Below, piece by piece: positions 1 through 7,803 of a stretch of 44,350 nucleotides of DNA (its first letter is position 1; each line of letters begins with the position of its first letter). The stretch is from an uncultured Angelakisella sp. (GTDB lineage Bacteria; Bacillota; Clostridia; Oscillospirales; Ruminococcaceae). Position numbers and translations under genes: made by a program. The notes beneath the pieces are model-generated. The model was not told where the DNA came from. It did no database searches and saw only the letters and a program-made list of their open reading frames with translations. The stretch is taken from positions 1 through 44,350 of the forward strand of contig CAJUFK010000003.1 in NCBI GenBank assembly GCA_910585535.1. The letters run 5' to 3'.

Positions 1-56
1 CGCTTCTCTTGCTTTCCTGTTTTCCCTTCTGCTTTTCTACTATTGATTCGCATTTC

Positions 57-91
57 AAAAAAGGCCCCCCGGCATAGAAACCGGCGGGGCC
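57..91 (-). terminator. Intrinsic terminator of the murD operon
   Basis: On the minus strand a GC-rich stem (GGCCCCGCCGG pairing with CCGGGGGGCC, one bulged base) is followed directly by TTTTTT. It lies a few bases after the TAA stop of the lipoprotein gene, so it closes that transcript. Confidence 0.85.
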
Positions 92-98
92 ATTGCTG

Positions 99-788
99 TT
101 ACGGAGTTACCTCCTCCACCGTTACCCCCAGCATCCCCAGCAGGCCGCTGAGACCTTCCAGGGAATCCATCTGGAAATCATCGTTCAGGAGAAAGGTCCC
201 GGAGGCGGAGACCGCCCCGTCCTCCCCGGGCTGAAAGACCACGGCGATGGGCTCCCCGTTTTCGTAGGTGTACAGGTAGATGATCCCATCTGTAAGCCCC
301 GGGTCCACAAAGACCTTGTTGGCGATGCAGATGCTGGCAGCCGCCAGGGTCTGGGCGCCGCTCATAGCGTTTACCTGGGTGGGCAGGGCCTGAAAGATCC
401 GCTCCCGGGCCTTCTGCTTCAGGTGGTCCGGCAGATTATTGGCGTTATCCATCTCCATGGCCGTCAGGATCTTTCCGGCGGCGTCCTCCGAGATGGTCAG
501 GCTGTATACCGCCTTGGGCGTGGTGTAATCCTTCCCCTCCACCGTCTGGGCCAGGATGTTTAGGATCTCCTCCTCCCCGGTGTAAAGGCTTAAGTAGTCC
601 CGGTTTCCCGCCATCTCCACCAGCTGGGCGGCCAGGTCCTCCCCCTGCTGGTACAGGGTCTTGGCCGGGGCCGGGGCTGGGGCCGGCTCAATGGCCTCCC
701 CTGTGGGTTCCTTCCTGGTACAGCCTCCCAAAAGGAGGATTATGGCGAGGGCCAGCGCCAACGCCGTCCTCCGAAAAAACTGCTTCAT
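99..788 (-). CDS. Putative exported lipoprotein of unknown function
   Basis: 229 residues. The N-terminus is a lipoprotein signal peptide: MKQFFRR, a hydrophobic stretch, then the lipobox LLGGC with the lipidated Cys at about residue 23. A short Pro/Ala linker follows, then a soluble domain of about 180 residues that I do not recognise. The product should be anchored to the outer face of the membrane. It is the last gene of a likely operon with murD and the SUKH protein, and a terminator follows immediately. The ATG is preceded by a GAAAGGAAG ribosome binding site at normal spacing. Function cannot be assigned; the lipoprotein call itself is firm. Confidence 0.85.
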   Translation of the reverse strand: MKQFFRRTALALALAIILLLGGCTRKEPTGEAIEPAPAPAPAKTLYQQGEDLAAQLVEMAGNRDYLSLYTGEEEILNILAQTVEGKDYTTPKAVYSLTISEDAAGKILTAMEMDNANNLPDHLKQKARERIFQALPTQVNAMSGAQTLAAASICIANKVFVDPGLTDGIIYLYTYENGEPIAVVFQPGEDGAVSASGTFLLNDDFQMDSLEGLSGLLGMLGVTVEEVTP

Positions 789-810
789 GACAATTCGCTT
801 CCTTTCTCCT

Positions 811-926
811 TCACCGTTGTAAGACCCACCGGACCCCCATCCACAAAAGCCAGAGGCCCCGGGTCAGCGCCAGCATAACGACATCCCCCAGAACATGGTC
901 TCACGGCGATAGGCTGGTTTGGCCAT
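811..926 (-). other. Two tiny overlapping ORFs in the gap between SUKH and lipoprotein genes
   Basis: The 153-bp gap holds a 20-codon ORF (926 to 864, MAKPAYRRETMFWGMSLCWR) with GGGGGAAAGAG before its ATG, and a 21-codon ORF (876 to 811, starting MLALTRGLWLLWMG) that overlaps it in another frame and looks membrane-inserting. Each has a purine-rich stretch upstream. They may be leader peptides, a small membrane protein, or chance. There is no homology evidence. Confidence 0.2.
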
Positions 927-941
927 CTCTTTCCCCCTGTA

Positions 942-1610
942 TCAGTGGTGATCGTGATCGCAGCCGCAGCCGTCCCCGTGGTCGTGGCAGTGTTCCTCCT
1001 CCGGATGGAGCAGAGACCGAAGGGCCTGGGCGCTCTCCCTTTCCAAACGTTCCTGCTCCTTGCGGCCGGCTATCTCCATAAAAGCGTACTCCTCCGGATC
1101 AAAGAGGACACCGCCGGTGGCTACCTCTCCGGCGGCCACCTTGTCCAAAAAGGCCGGGAAGTCCGGGGCGAACCGCTCCGCTTCCTCAAACATGGGCTCG
1201 AAGCCATGGAGGATCCCCCCTGCCGGACCAAACCGCCCCAAAAGATCGAAACCGTAGTATTCGTACCCGCTGCCCACCGAAAGGAAAAAAGGCAGCACCC
1301 CATCCCAGAATTGGGTGACCCGGCGTTCCTCCTCCTGGTCCGAAAGGTCCCGGGCAGCCTCCAGGCTGATCTGTTCGCACTCGTTCCAGCGGATGGCGTC
1401 GGGGTCGTCCTGGCGGTAGCCCTCCTCACAAAGGAACCATTCGGTGTCCATAGGGCCGGAGCAGAGAAGAACTTCTTCTAAAAACTCTTTGTACTGTCCC
1501 GGAATTTCATAACGATCTGTAATGATCTTTGGCAGGGAAAGGGGGACGGTGCGGCGTTCCACTGTCCAGCCCTTCCCCTCTGCCCAACCTAAAAATTTTT
1601 CTACGTCCAT
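942..1610 (-). CDS. SMI1/KNR4 (SUKH) family protein with His/Cys-rich C-terminal tail
   Basis: 222 residues. The first 170 residues read like a SUKH (SMI1/KNR4) fold: IPGQYKEFLE near the N-terminus, then LPFFLSVGSGYEYYGFDL, and the late GFEPMFEEAERFAPDFPAFL. SUKH proteins are often immunity or protein-binding modules, but many are stand-alone. The unusual part is the end: the last 16 residues (HCHDHGDGCGCDHDHH) hold six His, three Cys and four Asp, like the metal-storage tails of SlyD, HypB or UreE. The gene lies 12 bp after murD and upstream of a lipoprotein, so it is probably cotranscribed with cell-wall synthesis. No toxin gene is adjacent. A metal-binding role for the tail is inference. 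Confidence 0.75.
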   Translation of the reverse strand: MDVEKFLGWAEGKGWTVERRTVPLSLPKIITDRYEIPGQYKEFLEEVLLCSGPMDTEWFLCEEGYRQDDPDAIRWNECEQISLEAARDLSDQEEERRVTQFWDGVLPFFLSVGSGYEYYGFDLLGRFGPAGGILHGFEPMFEEAERFAPDFPAFLDKVAAGEVATGGVLFDPEEYAFMEIAGRKEQERLERESAQALRSLLHPEEEHCHDHGDGCGCDHDHH

Positions 1611-1622
1611 TCTGTTGTCCCT

Positions 1623-3011
1623 TTACAGCGCCATAACCAGCTCTTTGTAGTGATGGCCCCGGACCTCAAAGTTCTTGTAGCGGTCAAAGCTGGCGCTGGC
1701 GGGGGAGAGGGAAACGATGTCCCCCTCCTGGGCCTCCTCCCGGGCCATACGGACCGCCTCTTCCAGGTCCGCCGCGTGGAGGATTTTGAGGCCGCTCTTT
1801 TCCCAGCCCGGAATCTCTGTGACAGCCGCCTCGATCTTGGGGCCGGTGGCCCCGGTGAGGATAAGGATCTTTACCTTATCCAGCAGAACAGGGGCCAGGG
1901 GGGCGTAGGGAATCTTTTTATCGTACCCCCCGGCGATGACAATAATCCGCTGGTCAAAGGAAAGCAGGCCGGCGATGGTGCGGCTGGGGCTGGTGGCGAT
2001 GGAGTCGTTGTACCACCGCACCCCGTCCAGCTCCCGGACCAGTTCGATGCGGTGTTCCACCCCGCCGAACTCGTGGGCCACCTTGCGGATGCTCTCCAGG
2101 GAAACCAGGCCCCACACGGCGGTGATGGCGGCCAGGTAGTTTTCTACGTTGTGCAGGCCGGGGATCCGGATCTCTTCCGCTTTCATCAGCCGGGTCTGGC
2201 TGCCGTTGTCGGAATACCACAGGGTCCCGTAATGGTCCTCCCAAGCGCCCTGGTAGACGTTGGTCTGGCGGGAGAAGGTGCAGACCCGCCCCCGGACGTC
2301 GGGGATGTACTTCCGGGTCAGGTCGTTGTCGGCGTTAAGGATCGCCTTGCCAAAGGCGTTCTGGTGCAGCAGGATATTCCGCTTGGCGGCTACGTAGGCC
2401 TTCATGGTGCCGTGGATGTCCAGGTGATTGGGGGAAACGTTTGTCACCACCGAAATATCCGGGCTGCGGCGCAGGGAGATCAGCTGAAAGCTGGAAAGCT
2501 CCACCACGGCGTAGTCCTCGGGCTGCACCGTCTCAATTTCCGGGAAAAGGGCCTTGCCGATGTTCCCCCCCAGGTGGACCGTCTTCCCCTCCGCCCGGAG
2601 CATTTCGGCGATGAGGGTGGTGGTGGTGGTCTTGCCGTCGCTTCCGGTCACCCCGATGATGGGGCAGGGGCAGAGGTCAAAGAACATCTCCAGGTCGCTG
2701 GTGACCACCTTCCCCGCCTTTCGGGCGGCGGTGAGTTCCGGCAGGTCAAAGGGAACCCCTGGGGCCCGGAAGATAACGTCCTCGTTTAAGCTTCGCAGGT
2801 AGTTATGCCCCAGGGAAAGGGAGACCCCGGCCTCCTCCATCTCCTGGCAGACGGCCCCCAGCTCCTTGCGGTCCTGGCGGTCGTGAATCGTAACCTGGAT
2901 CCCCTTTTGGGCCAGCATTTTAGCGATGCCGTTGTTGGTGACCCCAAAGCCCACCAGCCCCACCTTTTGGGTGCGAAGCATCTTGAAAAAATCAGTAACA
3001 CGCTGTTCCAT
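1623..3011 (-). CDS. murD: UDP-N-acetylmuramoyl-L-alanine--D-glutamate ligase
   Basis: 462 residues, normal for MurD. This cytoplasmic Mur ligase adds D-glutamate to UDP-MurNAc-L-Ala during peptidoglycan precursor synthesis, using ATP. The N-terminal Rossmann-like domain starts with VGLVGFGVTNNGIAKML. The ATP loop is GVTGSDGKTTTT at about residues 120-130. The central-domain motifs SSFQL and NVSPNHLDIH are present, and the C-terminal domain has NDSIATSP and SPASASFDRYKNFEVRG. It heads an operon with the SUKH protein and the lipoprotein rather than sitting in a dcw cluster. An AGGTG ribosome binding site lies before the ATG, and a good promoter lies about 60 bp upstream. Confidence 0.97.
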   Translation of the reverse strand: MEQRVTDFFKMLRTQKVGLVGFGVTNNGIAKMLAQKGIQVTIHDRQDRKELGAVCQEMEEAGVSLSLGHNYLRSLNEDVIFRAPGVPFDLPELTAARKAGKVVTSDLEMFFDLCPCPIIGVTGSDGKTTTTTLIAEMLRAEGKTVHLGGNIGKALFPEIETVQPEDYAVVELSSFQLISLRRSPDISVVTNVSPNHLDIHGTMKAYVAAKRNILLHQNAFGKAILNADNDLTRKYIPDVRGRVCTFSRQTNVYQGAWEDHYGTLWYSDNGSQTRLMKAEEIRIPGLHNVENYLAAITAVWGLVSLESIRKVAHEFGGVEHRIELVRELDGVRWYNDSIATSPSRTIAGLLSFDQRIIVIAGGYDKKIPYAPLAPVLLDKVKILILTGATGPKIEAAVTEIPGWEKSGLKILHAADLEEAVRMAREEAQEGDIVSLSPASASFDRYKNFEVRGHHYKELVMAL

Positions 3012-3076
3012 CGTTAAACACCTGTCTTTCTTTCAGCCGCCATAAAACCTTGGCAGCGCTTTCCAATCCTGTTCCT

Positions 3077-3105
3077 ATTATACTTTGCCCGGGGGGAAAT
3101 ATCAA
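3077..3105 (-). promoter_or_regulatory. Sigma-A type promoter for murD
   Basis: On the minus strand TTGATA (3100-3105), a 17-bp spacer and TATAAT (3077-3082). It is placed to give a leader of about 60 nt before murD and is divergent from the ATPase promoter. Confidence 0.75.
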
Positions 3106-3143
3106 CGGCAAAAAAGAGGCCCGGGAAAAAAATCTGGCCCTCT

Positions 3144-3172
3144 TTGTAATTTCCCCGAAAATCACCTATAAT
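3144..3172 (+). promoter_or_regulatory. Sigma-A type promoter for the P-type ATPase
   Basis: TTGTAA (3144-3149), 17-bp spacer, TATAAT (3167-3172), about 30 bp before the GAAGGAGG ribosome binding site of the ATPase gene. Confidence 0.75.
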
Positions 3173-3205
3173 AGAAGAAAACACCTTGCAGAAGGAGGCT
3201 GACTT

Positions 3206-5818
3206 ATGAACCACCCATACGCCGTCACGGCAGAAGAGCTGGCAAAGGACCTTTCCTCCTCGCCCCAGGGGCTTTCCAGCCAGGAGGTCCAGGCCCGGCT
3301 GGAGCGGTACGGCCCCAACCGGCTGGCGGAGAAAAAGAAAAAGACCCTGATGGCCCGCTTCGCCGCCCAATTCAAGGATGTGATGATCCTTATTCTCCTT
3401 TTGGCCGCCGCCATCTCCTTTTTCGCCGCCCTGGAGGAGGGGGAGGCCGCAGCCTTCTTTGAGCCGGGCCTTATCCTCCTGATCGTGGTCCTCAACGCTG
3501 TTGTGGGGGTCCTCCAGGAGAGCAAGGCGGAGAAGGCCCTGGAGGCCCTCCAGGGCTTGTCCGCCCCCCACGCCCGGGTTCTCCGGGACGGGACGGAGCA
3601 GGTGGTGGACAGCGCCGGCCTGGTCCCCGGGGATGTCATCCTTCTGGAGGCCGGGGACCTTATCCCCGCCGACGGGCGGCTTCTCCAGTCCGCCTCCCTG
3701 AAAGCGGAGGAATCCGCCCTCACCGGGGAATCTGTCCCGGCGGAGAAGGACGCCGCCGCCACGGTGGCGGAAAACGCCCCCCTGGGGGACCGGCGGAACA
3801 TGGTCTATTCCGGGTGCAGCGTCACCTACGGCGGTGGCCGGGTCCTCTGCACCGCCACCGGCATGGACACCGAAATGGGGCGCATCGCCGGCCTTTTGGG
3901 CGGGGAACCGGAGACACGGACCCCCCTCCAGGAGAAGCTGGCGGGGCTGGGCAAAAGCCTGGGCTTTCTGGCCCTGGCGGCCTGCGCCGTCATCTTCGCC
4001 GTGGGGCTTTGGGACGGAATGCCGGTCATGGAGATCTTTATGATCTCGGTCTCTCTGGCCGTCTCCGCCATCCCCGAGGGCCTTCCGGCTATTGTCACCG
4101 TGGTTCTCTCCCTGGGGGTCCAGCGGATGGTGGAGCGAAACGCCATCATCCGGCGGCTGCCGGCGGTGGAGACGTTGGGCAGCGCCTCTGTCATCTGTTC
4201 CGATAAAACCGGCACCCTGACACAGAACCGCATGACCTTGACCAAGGTCTGGCGGGAGGGGCAGGAGTCCCCCGAAGACCCTGCCGCTCTCTCCCCGGAG
4301 GGACAGCTCCTTCTGGAGTACGCCGCCCTCTGCTGCAACGGCGCGGTGACCTTCCCCAACGGGGAGGACGCCCCTGCCCTTCCCATCGGCGACCCCACCG
4401 AAACCTCCATCCTTCTGGCCGCCCACAAAACGGGCCGGGGCAAGGAGATCCTGAACCGGGAGTATCCCCGCCTTCTGGAGCTTCCCTTCGATTCCGACCG
4501 CAAGCGGATGACTACCGTCAACCGCACCGGAGAGACCCTTACCGTTATCGTCAAGGGGGCCTTTGACGGCATTGCCGGGCTCTGTGTCGCCGGGGATCTG
4601 GCTGCCGCCGGGAAGATGGTGGAGGCCATGAGCCGCCAGGCCCTCCGGGTGCTGGCGGTAGCGGTCAAGACCATCCCCGCTTTGCCGGAGGCTCCCGATA
4701 TGGAGGAGCTGGAAAGCGGTCTCACCCTTTTGGGGCTGGTGGGGATGATCGATCCGCCCCGCCCCGAGGCCAAGGCCGCCGTATCGGTCTGCCGCCGGGC
4801 CGGCATCCGCCCGGTGATGATAACCGGGGACCATGTGGTCACCGCCTCGGCCATCGCCGGGGAGCTGGGCATCCTCCGGGAGGGGGACGGGGCGGTCTCC
4901 GGCCAGGAGCTTTCCGCCATGACCCAGGAAGAATTGGACCGCCGGGTGGGGGACATTTCGGTCTATGCCCGGGTCTCCCCCGAGGATAAGATCCGCATTG
5001 TCAAGGCCTGGCAGCGAAAAGGGGCGGTGGTGGCCATGACCGGGGACGGGGTAAACGACGCCCCCGCCCTTAAGGCGGCGGACATCGGCTGCGCCATGGG
5101 CATCACCGGCACCGATGTGGCCAAGGGCGCAGCCGACATGACCCTTACCGACGACAACTTCGCCACCATCGTAGAGGCGGTCCGGGAGGGCCGGGGCATC
5201 TACAACAACATTCGCAAAGTGGTGGGCTTCCTTTTGGGGACTAACATCGGGGAGGTGCTGACCGTCTTCTTCGCCATGCTCCTTTGGCGGCAAAGCCCCC
5301 TTCTTTCCATGCAGCTGTTGTGGATCAACCTGGTCACCGACAGCTTCCCGGCCATCGCCCTGGGGGTGGAGCCGGTGGAGGATGGGGTCATGGACCGCTC
5401 CCCCAAGCCTCGGGAGGAGGGCATCTTTGCCCGGGGGCTGGGGGTCCGGGTGGCCCTCCAAGGGGCGATGTTCGCCATCCTCTCCCTGGCGGCCTTCCGC
5501 GTGGGCTTTGCCAAAGCAGGGGTCCCCGGCGGACAGACCATGGCTTTCCTGACCCTGGGGGTCTCCCAGCTGGTCCAGGCATACAACCTGAGGTCGGACC
5601 GCTCCCTCTTTGCCCTGGGCTTCTGGGGCAACCGGACGCTGAACCTGGCTTGCGGCATCTCCCTGCTGATGATGCTCCTGGTGGTCTTTACCCCGATTCG
5701 GGTGGCTTTCGGCCTGGTGACTTTGGGAACCGGGGAGTACCTGACCGCCCTGGGCCTCTGTCTGGTGCCCCTTCTGGTGATGGAGGCGGCAAAGAAGCTG
5801 CGCCTGGTAAAGCCCTAG
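3206..5818 (+). CDS. Calcium-type (P2) cation-transporting P-type ATPase
   Basis: 870 residues, the usual size for bacterial SERCA/PMCA-like pumps. Such pumps expel Ca2+ (sometimes other divalent cations) using ATP. The order is standard: N-terminal cation ATPase segment (residues 1-70), actuator domain with LTGES, membrane helix with the P2 ion-site motif AIPEGLPA, phosphorylation motif DKTGTLT with the catalytic Asp at about 333, KGAFD in the nucleotide-binding domain, hinge MTGDGVNDAPALK at about 610, and a C-terminal six-helix region with NLVTDSFPAIALG. AIPEGLP and NxxxD in the helices favour Ca2+ over heavy metals. The start follows a strong GAAGGAGG site. The TAG stop touches the left end of the palindromic element at 5817. 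Confidence 0.93.
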   Translation: MNHPYAVTAEELAKDLSSSPQGLSSQEVQARLERYGPNRLAEKKKKTLMARFAAQFKDVMILILLLAAAISFFAALEEGEAAAFFEPGLILLIVVLNAVVGVLQESKAEKALEALQGLSAPHARVLRDGTEQVVDSAGLVPGDVILLEAGDLIPADGRLLQSASLKAEESALTGESVPAEKDAAATVAENAPLGDRRNMVYSGCSVTYGGGRVLCTATGMDTEMGRIAGLLGGEPETRTPLQEKLAGLGKSLGFLALAACAVIFAVGLWDGMPVMEIFMISVSLAVSAIPEGLPAIVTVVLSLGVQRMVERNAIIRRLPAVETLGSASVICSDKTGTLTQNRMTLTKVWREGQESPEDPAALSPEGQLLLEYAALCCNGAVTFPNGEDAPALPIGDPTETSILLAAHKTGRGKEILNREYPRLLELPFDSDRKRMTTVNRTGETLTVIVKGAFDGIAGLCVAGDLAAAGKMVEAMSRQALRVLAVAVKTIPALPEAPDMEELESGLTLLGLVGMIDPPRPEAKAAVSVCRRAGIRPVMITGDHVVTASAIAGELGILREGDGAVSGQELSAMTQEELDRRVGDISVYARVSPEDKIRIVKAWQRKGAVVAMTGDGVNDAPALKAADIGCAMGITGTDVAKGAADMTLTDDNFATIVEAVREGRGIYNNIRKVVGFLLGTNIGEVLTVFFAMLLWRQSPLLSMQLLWINLVTDSFPAIALGVEPVEDGVMDRSPKPREEGIFARGLGVRVALQGAMFAILSLAAFRVGFAKAGVPGGQTMAFLTLGVSQLVQAYNLRSDRSLFALGFWGNRTLNLACGISLLMMLLVVFTPIRVAFGLVTLGTGEYLTALGLCLVPLLVMEAAKKLRLVKP

Positions 5819-5980
5819 GGCGTGTCCCTAAGGTCAAGGTGCCCAGATTTTTCGCAAGGGAAGTGGGCTTGCAAGGAGAAAAGCGCAAGGCGTACTCGCG
5901 TACGGCGAGCATTTTCAACGCGGCAAGCCCACTTCCCTTGTAGAAAAAAGATGGGTGCCGGAACTTTAGGTACACGCCCT
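5817..5980. repeat. 164-bp imperfect palindromic element (MITE-like)
   Basis: The ends are inverted copies: AGGGCGTGTCCCTAAG on the left, and AGGGCGTGTACCTAAA read inward from the right. The arms contain a perfect 18-bp inverted repeat, CAAGGGAAGTGGGCTTGC at 5855-5872 and its complement at 5923-5940, around a centre holding the small palindrome CGTACTCGCGTACG. No transposase ORF fits inside. This is the shape of a non-autonomous transposable element or a large REP-type repeat. It could also end the ATPase transcript, but no U-tract is present. Confidence 0.7.
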
Positions 5981-6098
5981 GATCCCGGCGCGGCGGAGAA
6001 TTTTCTCCGGCATACCCCGCCGGCCTTCCGAATATACATGAACTATCCCGGCAGGTCCTCTTGCCGGGAACGTCGTGGAAAAGGGAGGCCGATCCGCC

Positions 6099-7031
6099 AT
6101 GTCCATCTATCTGCCCGAGGGGCGTCTCCTGGATACCCCCGAAAACCTCCGCCTTACCGGCAGTCCTGCCGGGCTTCGCCAGGCCATGTCCCAGGGGACC
6201 GTGCTGGAGAGCCGCGCCATCCTTTGTGACCATGAGCATAACCTGGTGGTAGATCTTGGGTGGTGCCGGGGCCTTATCCCCCGTTTGGAGGGCGCCCTGG
6301 GCATTGCCGAAGGCGCCACCCGTGACATTGCCATTATATCCCGGGTGAACAAGCCGGTATCCTTTCTGGTCCAGGAGGTGCGGGATCTTCCCCAGGGCGG
6401 CGTCCTTCCCGTCCTCAGCCGCAGGCAGGCCCAGGAGCGATGCCGGGGGGACTACCTTTCCCGCCTGGTCCCCGGGGATGTTATCCCGGGACGGGTGACC
6501 CACTTGGAGCCCTTTGGCTGCTTTGTGGACATCGGCTGCGGCCTGCCCTCTATGATCCCCATTGACCAGATCTCGGTCTCACGAATCTCCCATCCCCGGG
6601 ACCGCTTCCGCCCCGGGGAGGACATCCGGGGGGTGGTCCGGAGCCTGGAGCCAGGGGGCCGGGTCTGCCTGAGCCATAAGGAGCTGCTGGGCACCTGGGA
6701 GGAGAACGCCGCCCGGTTCCGCCCTGGGGAAACGGTGGCGGGAATCGTTCGCTCGGTGGAGGAGTACGGCGTCTTTGTGGAGCTTTCCCCCAACCTGGCG
6801 GGGCTTGCGGAGCCCTGCCCCGGGGTGACTCCCGGCCAGCAGGCCAGCGTCTACATCAAGAGCATCCTGCCAGGCAAGATGAAGGTGAAGCTCATCATTG
6901 TGGACGCCTTCGACGCCCCCTGGACCCCCGCCCCGCCGGAGTATTTTTTCCAGGGGGACCATATGGACCGTTGGCGGTACAGCACCCCCCAGGCCGGGAA
7001 GGTCATCGAGACGGTGTTCCAGCCGGAATAG
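6099..7031 (+). CDS. S1 RNA-binding domain protein (ribosomal S1-like)
   Basis: 310 residues from the ATG at 6099, which follows AAGGGAGG at 10-base spacing; an in-frame GTG at 6075 has no such site. Two clear S1 OB-fold repeats follow one another: one begins PGDVIPGRVTHLEPFGCFVD and the next GETVAGIVRSVEEYGVFVEL. A degenerate first repeat covers residues 20-95. This is the short S1/RpsA-like family of Firmicutes, expected to bind RNA in the cytoplasm; whether it acts on ribosomes is not known. A TAG ends the ORF, yet 17 sense codons continue in frame to a second TAG at 7083. Lies alone between the palindromic element and a terminator. Confidence 0.85.
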   Translation: MSIYLPEGRLLDTPENLRLTGSPAGLRQAMSQGTVLESRAILCDHEHNLVVDLGWCRGLIPRLEGALGIAEGATRDIAIISRVNKPVSFLVQEVRDLPQGGVLPVLSRRQAQERCRGDYLSRLVPGDVIPGRVTHLEPFGCFVDIGCGLPSMIPIDQISVSRISHPRDRFRPGEDIRGVVRSLEPGGRVCLSHKELLGTWEENAARFRPGETVAGIVRSVEEYGVFVELSPNLAGLAEPCPGVTPGQQASVYIKSILPGKMKVKLIIVDAFDAPWTPAPPEYFFQGDHMDRWRYSTPQAGKVIETVFQPE

Positions 7032-7103
7032 GCGGAGTTTTTTGATTCCCCCAAGTTTGAAGCCCTGGAGCCCGAGATCCGCTAGAACCTATATCCCCCC
7101 CAA

Positions 7104-7140
7104 AAAGCCCTCAGGCCGCCTTGACCTGGGGGCTTTCCTC
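7104..7140 (+). terminator. Stem-loop terminator after the S1 gene
   Basis: AAAGCCCTCAGG (7104-7115) pairs with CCTGGGGGCTTT (7125-7136), followed by a weak pyrimidine tract. It separates the S1 gene from the sigma-factor operon. Confidence 0.65.
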
Positions 7141-7164
7141 TGTCCGCAAAAATTCCCCACCCCC

Positions 7165-7195
7165 TGTGATATTTCCCCGCCGACGCCGTCTTTTA
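7165..7195 (+). promoter_or_regulatory. Possible ECF-type promoter of the sigma/anti-sigma pair
   Basis: TGTGAT at 7165-7170 and CGTCTTTTA starting at 7187 are separated by 16 bp. A CGTC-type -10 element is typical of ECF-recognised promoters, and autoregulation is common for such pairs. The -35 fit is poor, so this is tentative. Confidence 0.35.
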
Positions 7196-7245
7196 GAGTG
7201 AAGGGACCTTCAAAACCAAGGAACGAAAGACTGGAGGAAAAACGG

Positions 7246-7803
7246 ATGACCGACCAGCAGATCATTGAAGCCTATTGGCGCCGGGACGAGGCCGCCATCC
7301 GGGAGACGGCGGCAGCCTACGGCAGCTACTGCTTCACGGTGGCCAACAACATCCTGGGGGACCCCCGGGACGCCGAGGAGTGCGTCAGCGACACCTGGCT
7401 GGGAGCCTGGAACAGCATTCCGCCCCAGCGCCCCGGGCGGCTGGGCTTTTTCCTGGCCCGGCTGACCCGGAACCTGGCCATCGACCGGTGGCGGGCCAAA
7501 AACGCCGGCAAGCGCGGCGGGGGCGAGGCCCCGCTGCTCCTGGAGGAGCTGGCCCAGTGCGCCGCCCGGGAGGACGTGGAAAGCCAGCTCCAGGCCCAAG
7601 AGCTGGGTGCCCTGGTGAACCGCTTTGCCGCCTCCCTGCCGGAGCGGGACCGGGGGCTGTTCCTCCGGCGGTACTTCTACGGGGAGCCCCTGGCCAAGGC
7701 CGCCGGGCGGTACGGCCTCACCCCCCACCACGCCGCGGTCATCCTGAGTCGCGTCCGGAAAAAGCTGGCCGCCTGTCTGGAAAAGGAGGAACTGGAAGGA
7801 TGA
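7246..7803 (+). CDS. ECF-type RNA polymerase sigma factor
   Basis: 185 residues. Region 2 is clear (YCFTVANNILGDPRDAEE, then CVSDTWLGAW, then LARLTRNLAIDRWRAKNA). After a linker, region 4 reads LPERDRGLFLRRYFYGE and LTPHHAAVILSRVRKKL, a helix-turn-helix for the -35 element. Only regions 2 and 4 are present, as in ECF (group IV) sigma factors. The chosen ATG follows CTGGAGG at 8-9 bases; a longer in-frame ORF upstream has no start support. Its stop overlaps the ATG of the next gene (ATGA), so the two are translationally coupled, as is usual for a sigma factor and its membrane anti-sigma. Confidence 0.9.
   Translation: MTDQQIIEAYWRRDEAAIRETAAAYGSYCFTVANNILGDPRDAEECVSDTWLGAWNSIPPQRPGRLGFFLARLTRNLAIDRWRAKNAGKRGGGEAPLLLEELAQCAAREDVESQLQAQELGALVNRFAASLPERDRGLFLRRYFYGEPLAKAAGRYGLTPHHAAVILSRVRKKLAACLEKEELEG

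Noticed and set aside
942..1610. Toxin/immunity locus suggested by the SUKH fold
   Set aside because: No polymorphic toxin, secretion or toxin-domain gene lies nearby; the neighbours are murD and a lipoprotein.
3014..5461. 815-codon open frame antisense to the calcium-type ATPase
   Set aside because: High GC makes stop codons rare on the opposite strand; the product is Gly/Pro/His-rich with no domains, while the plus frame has every P-type ATPase motif.
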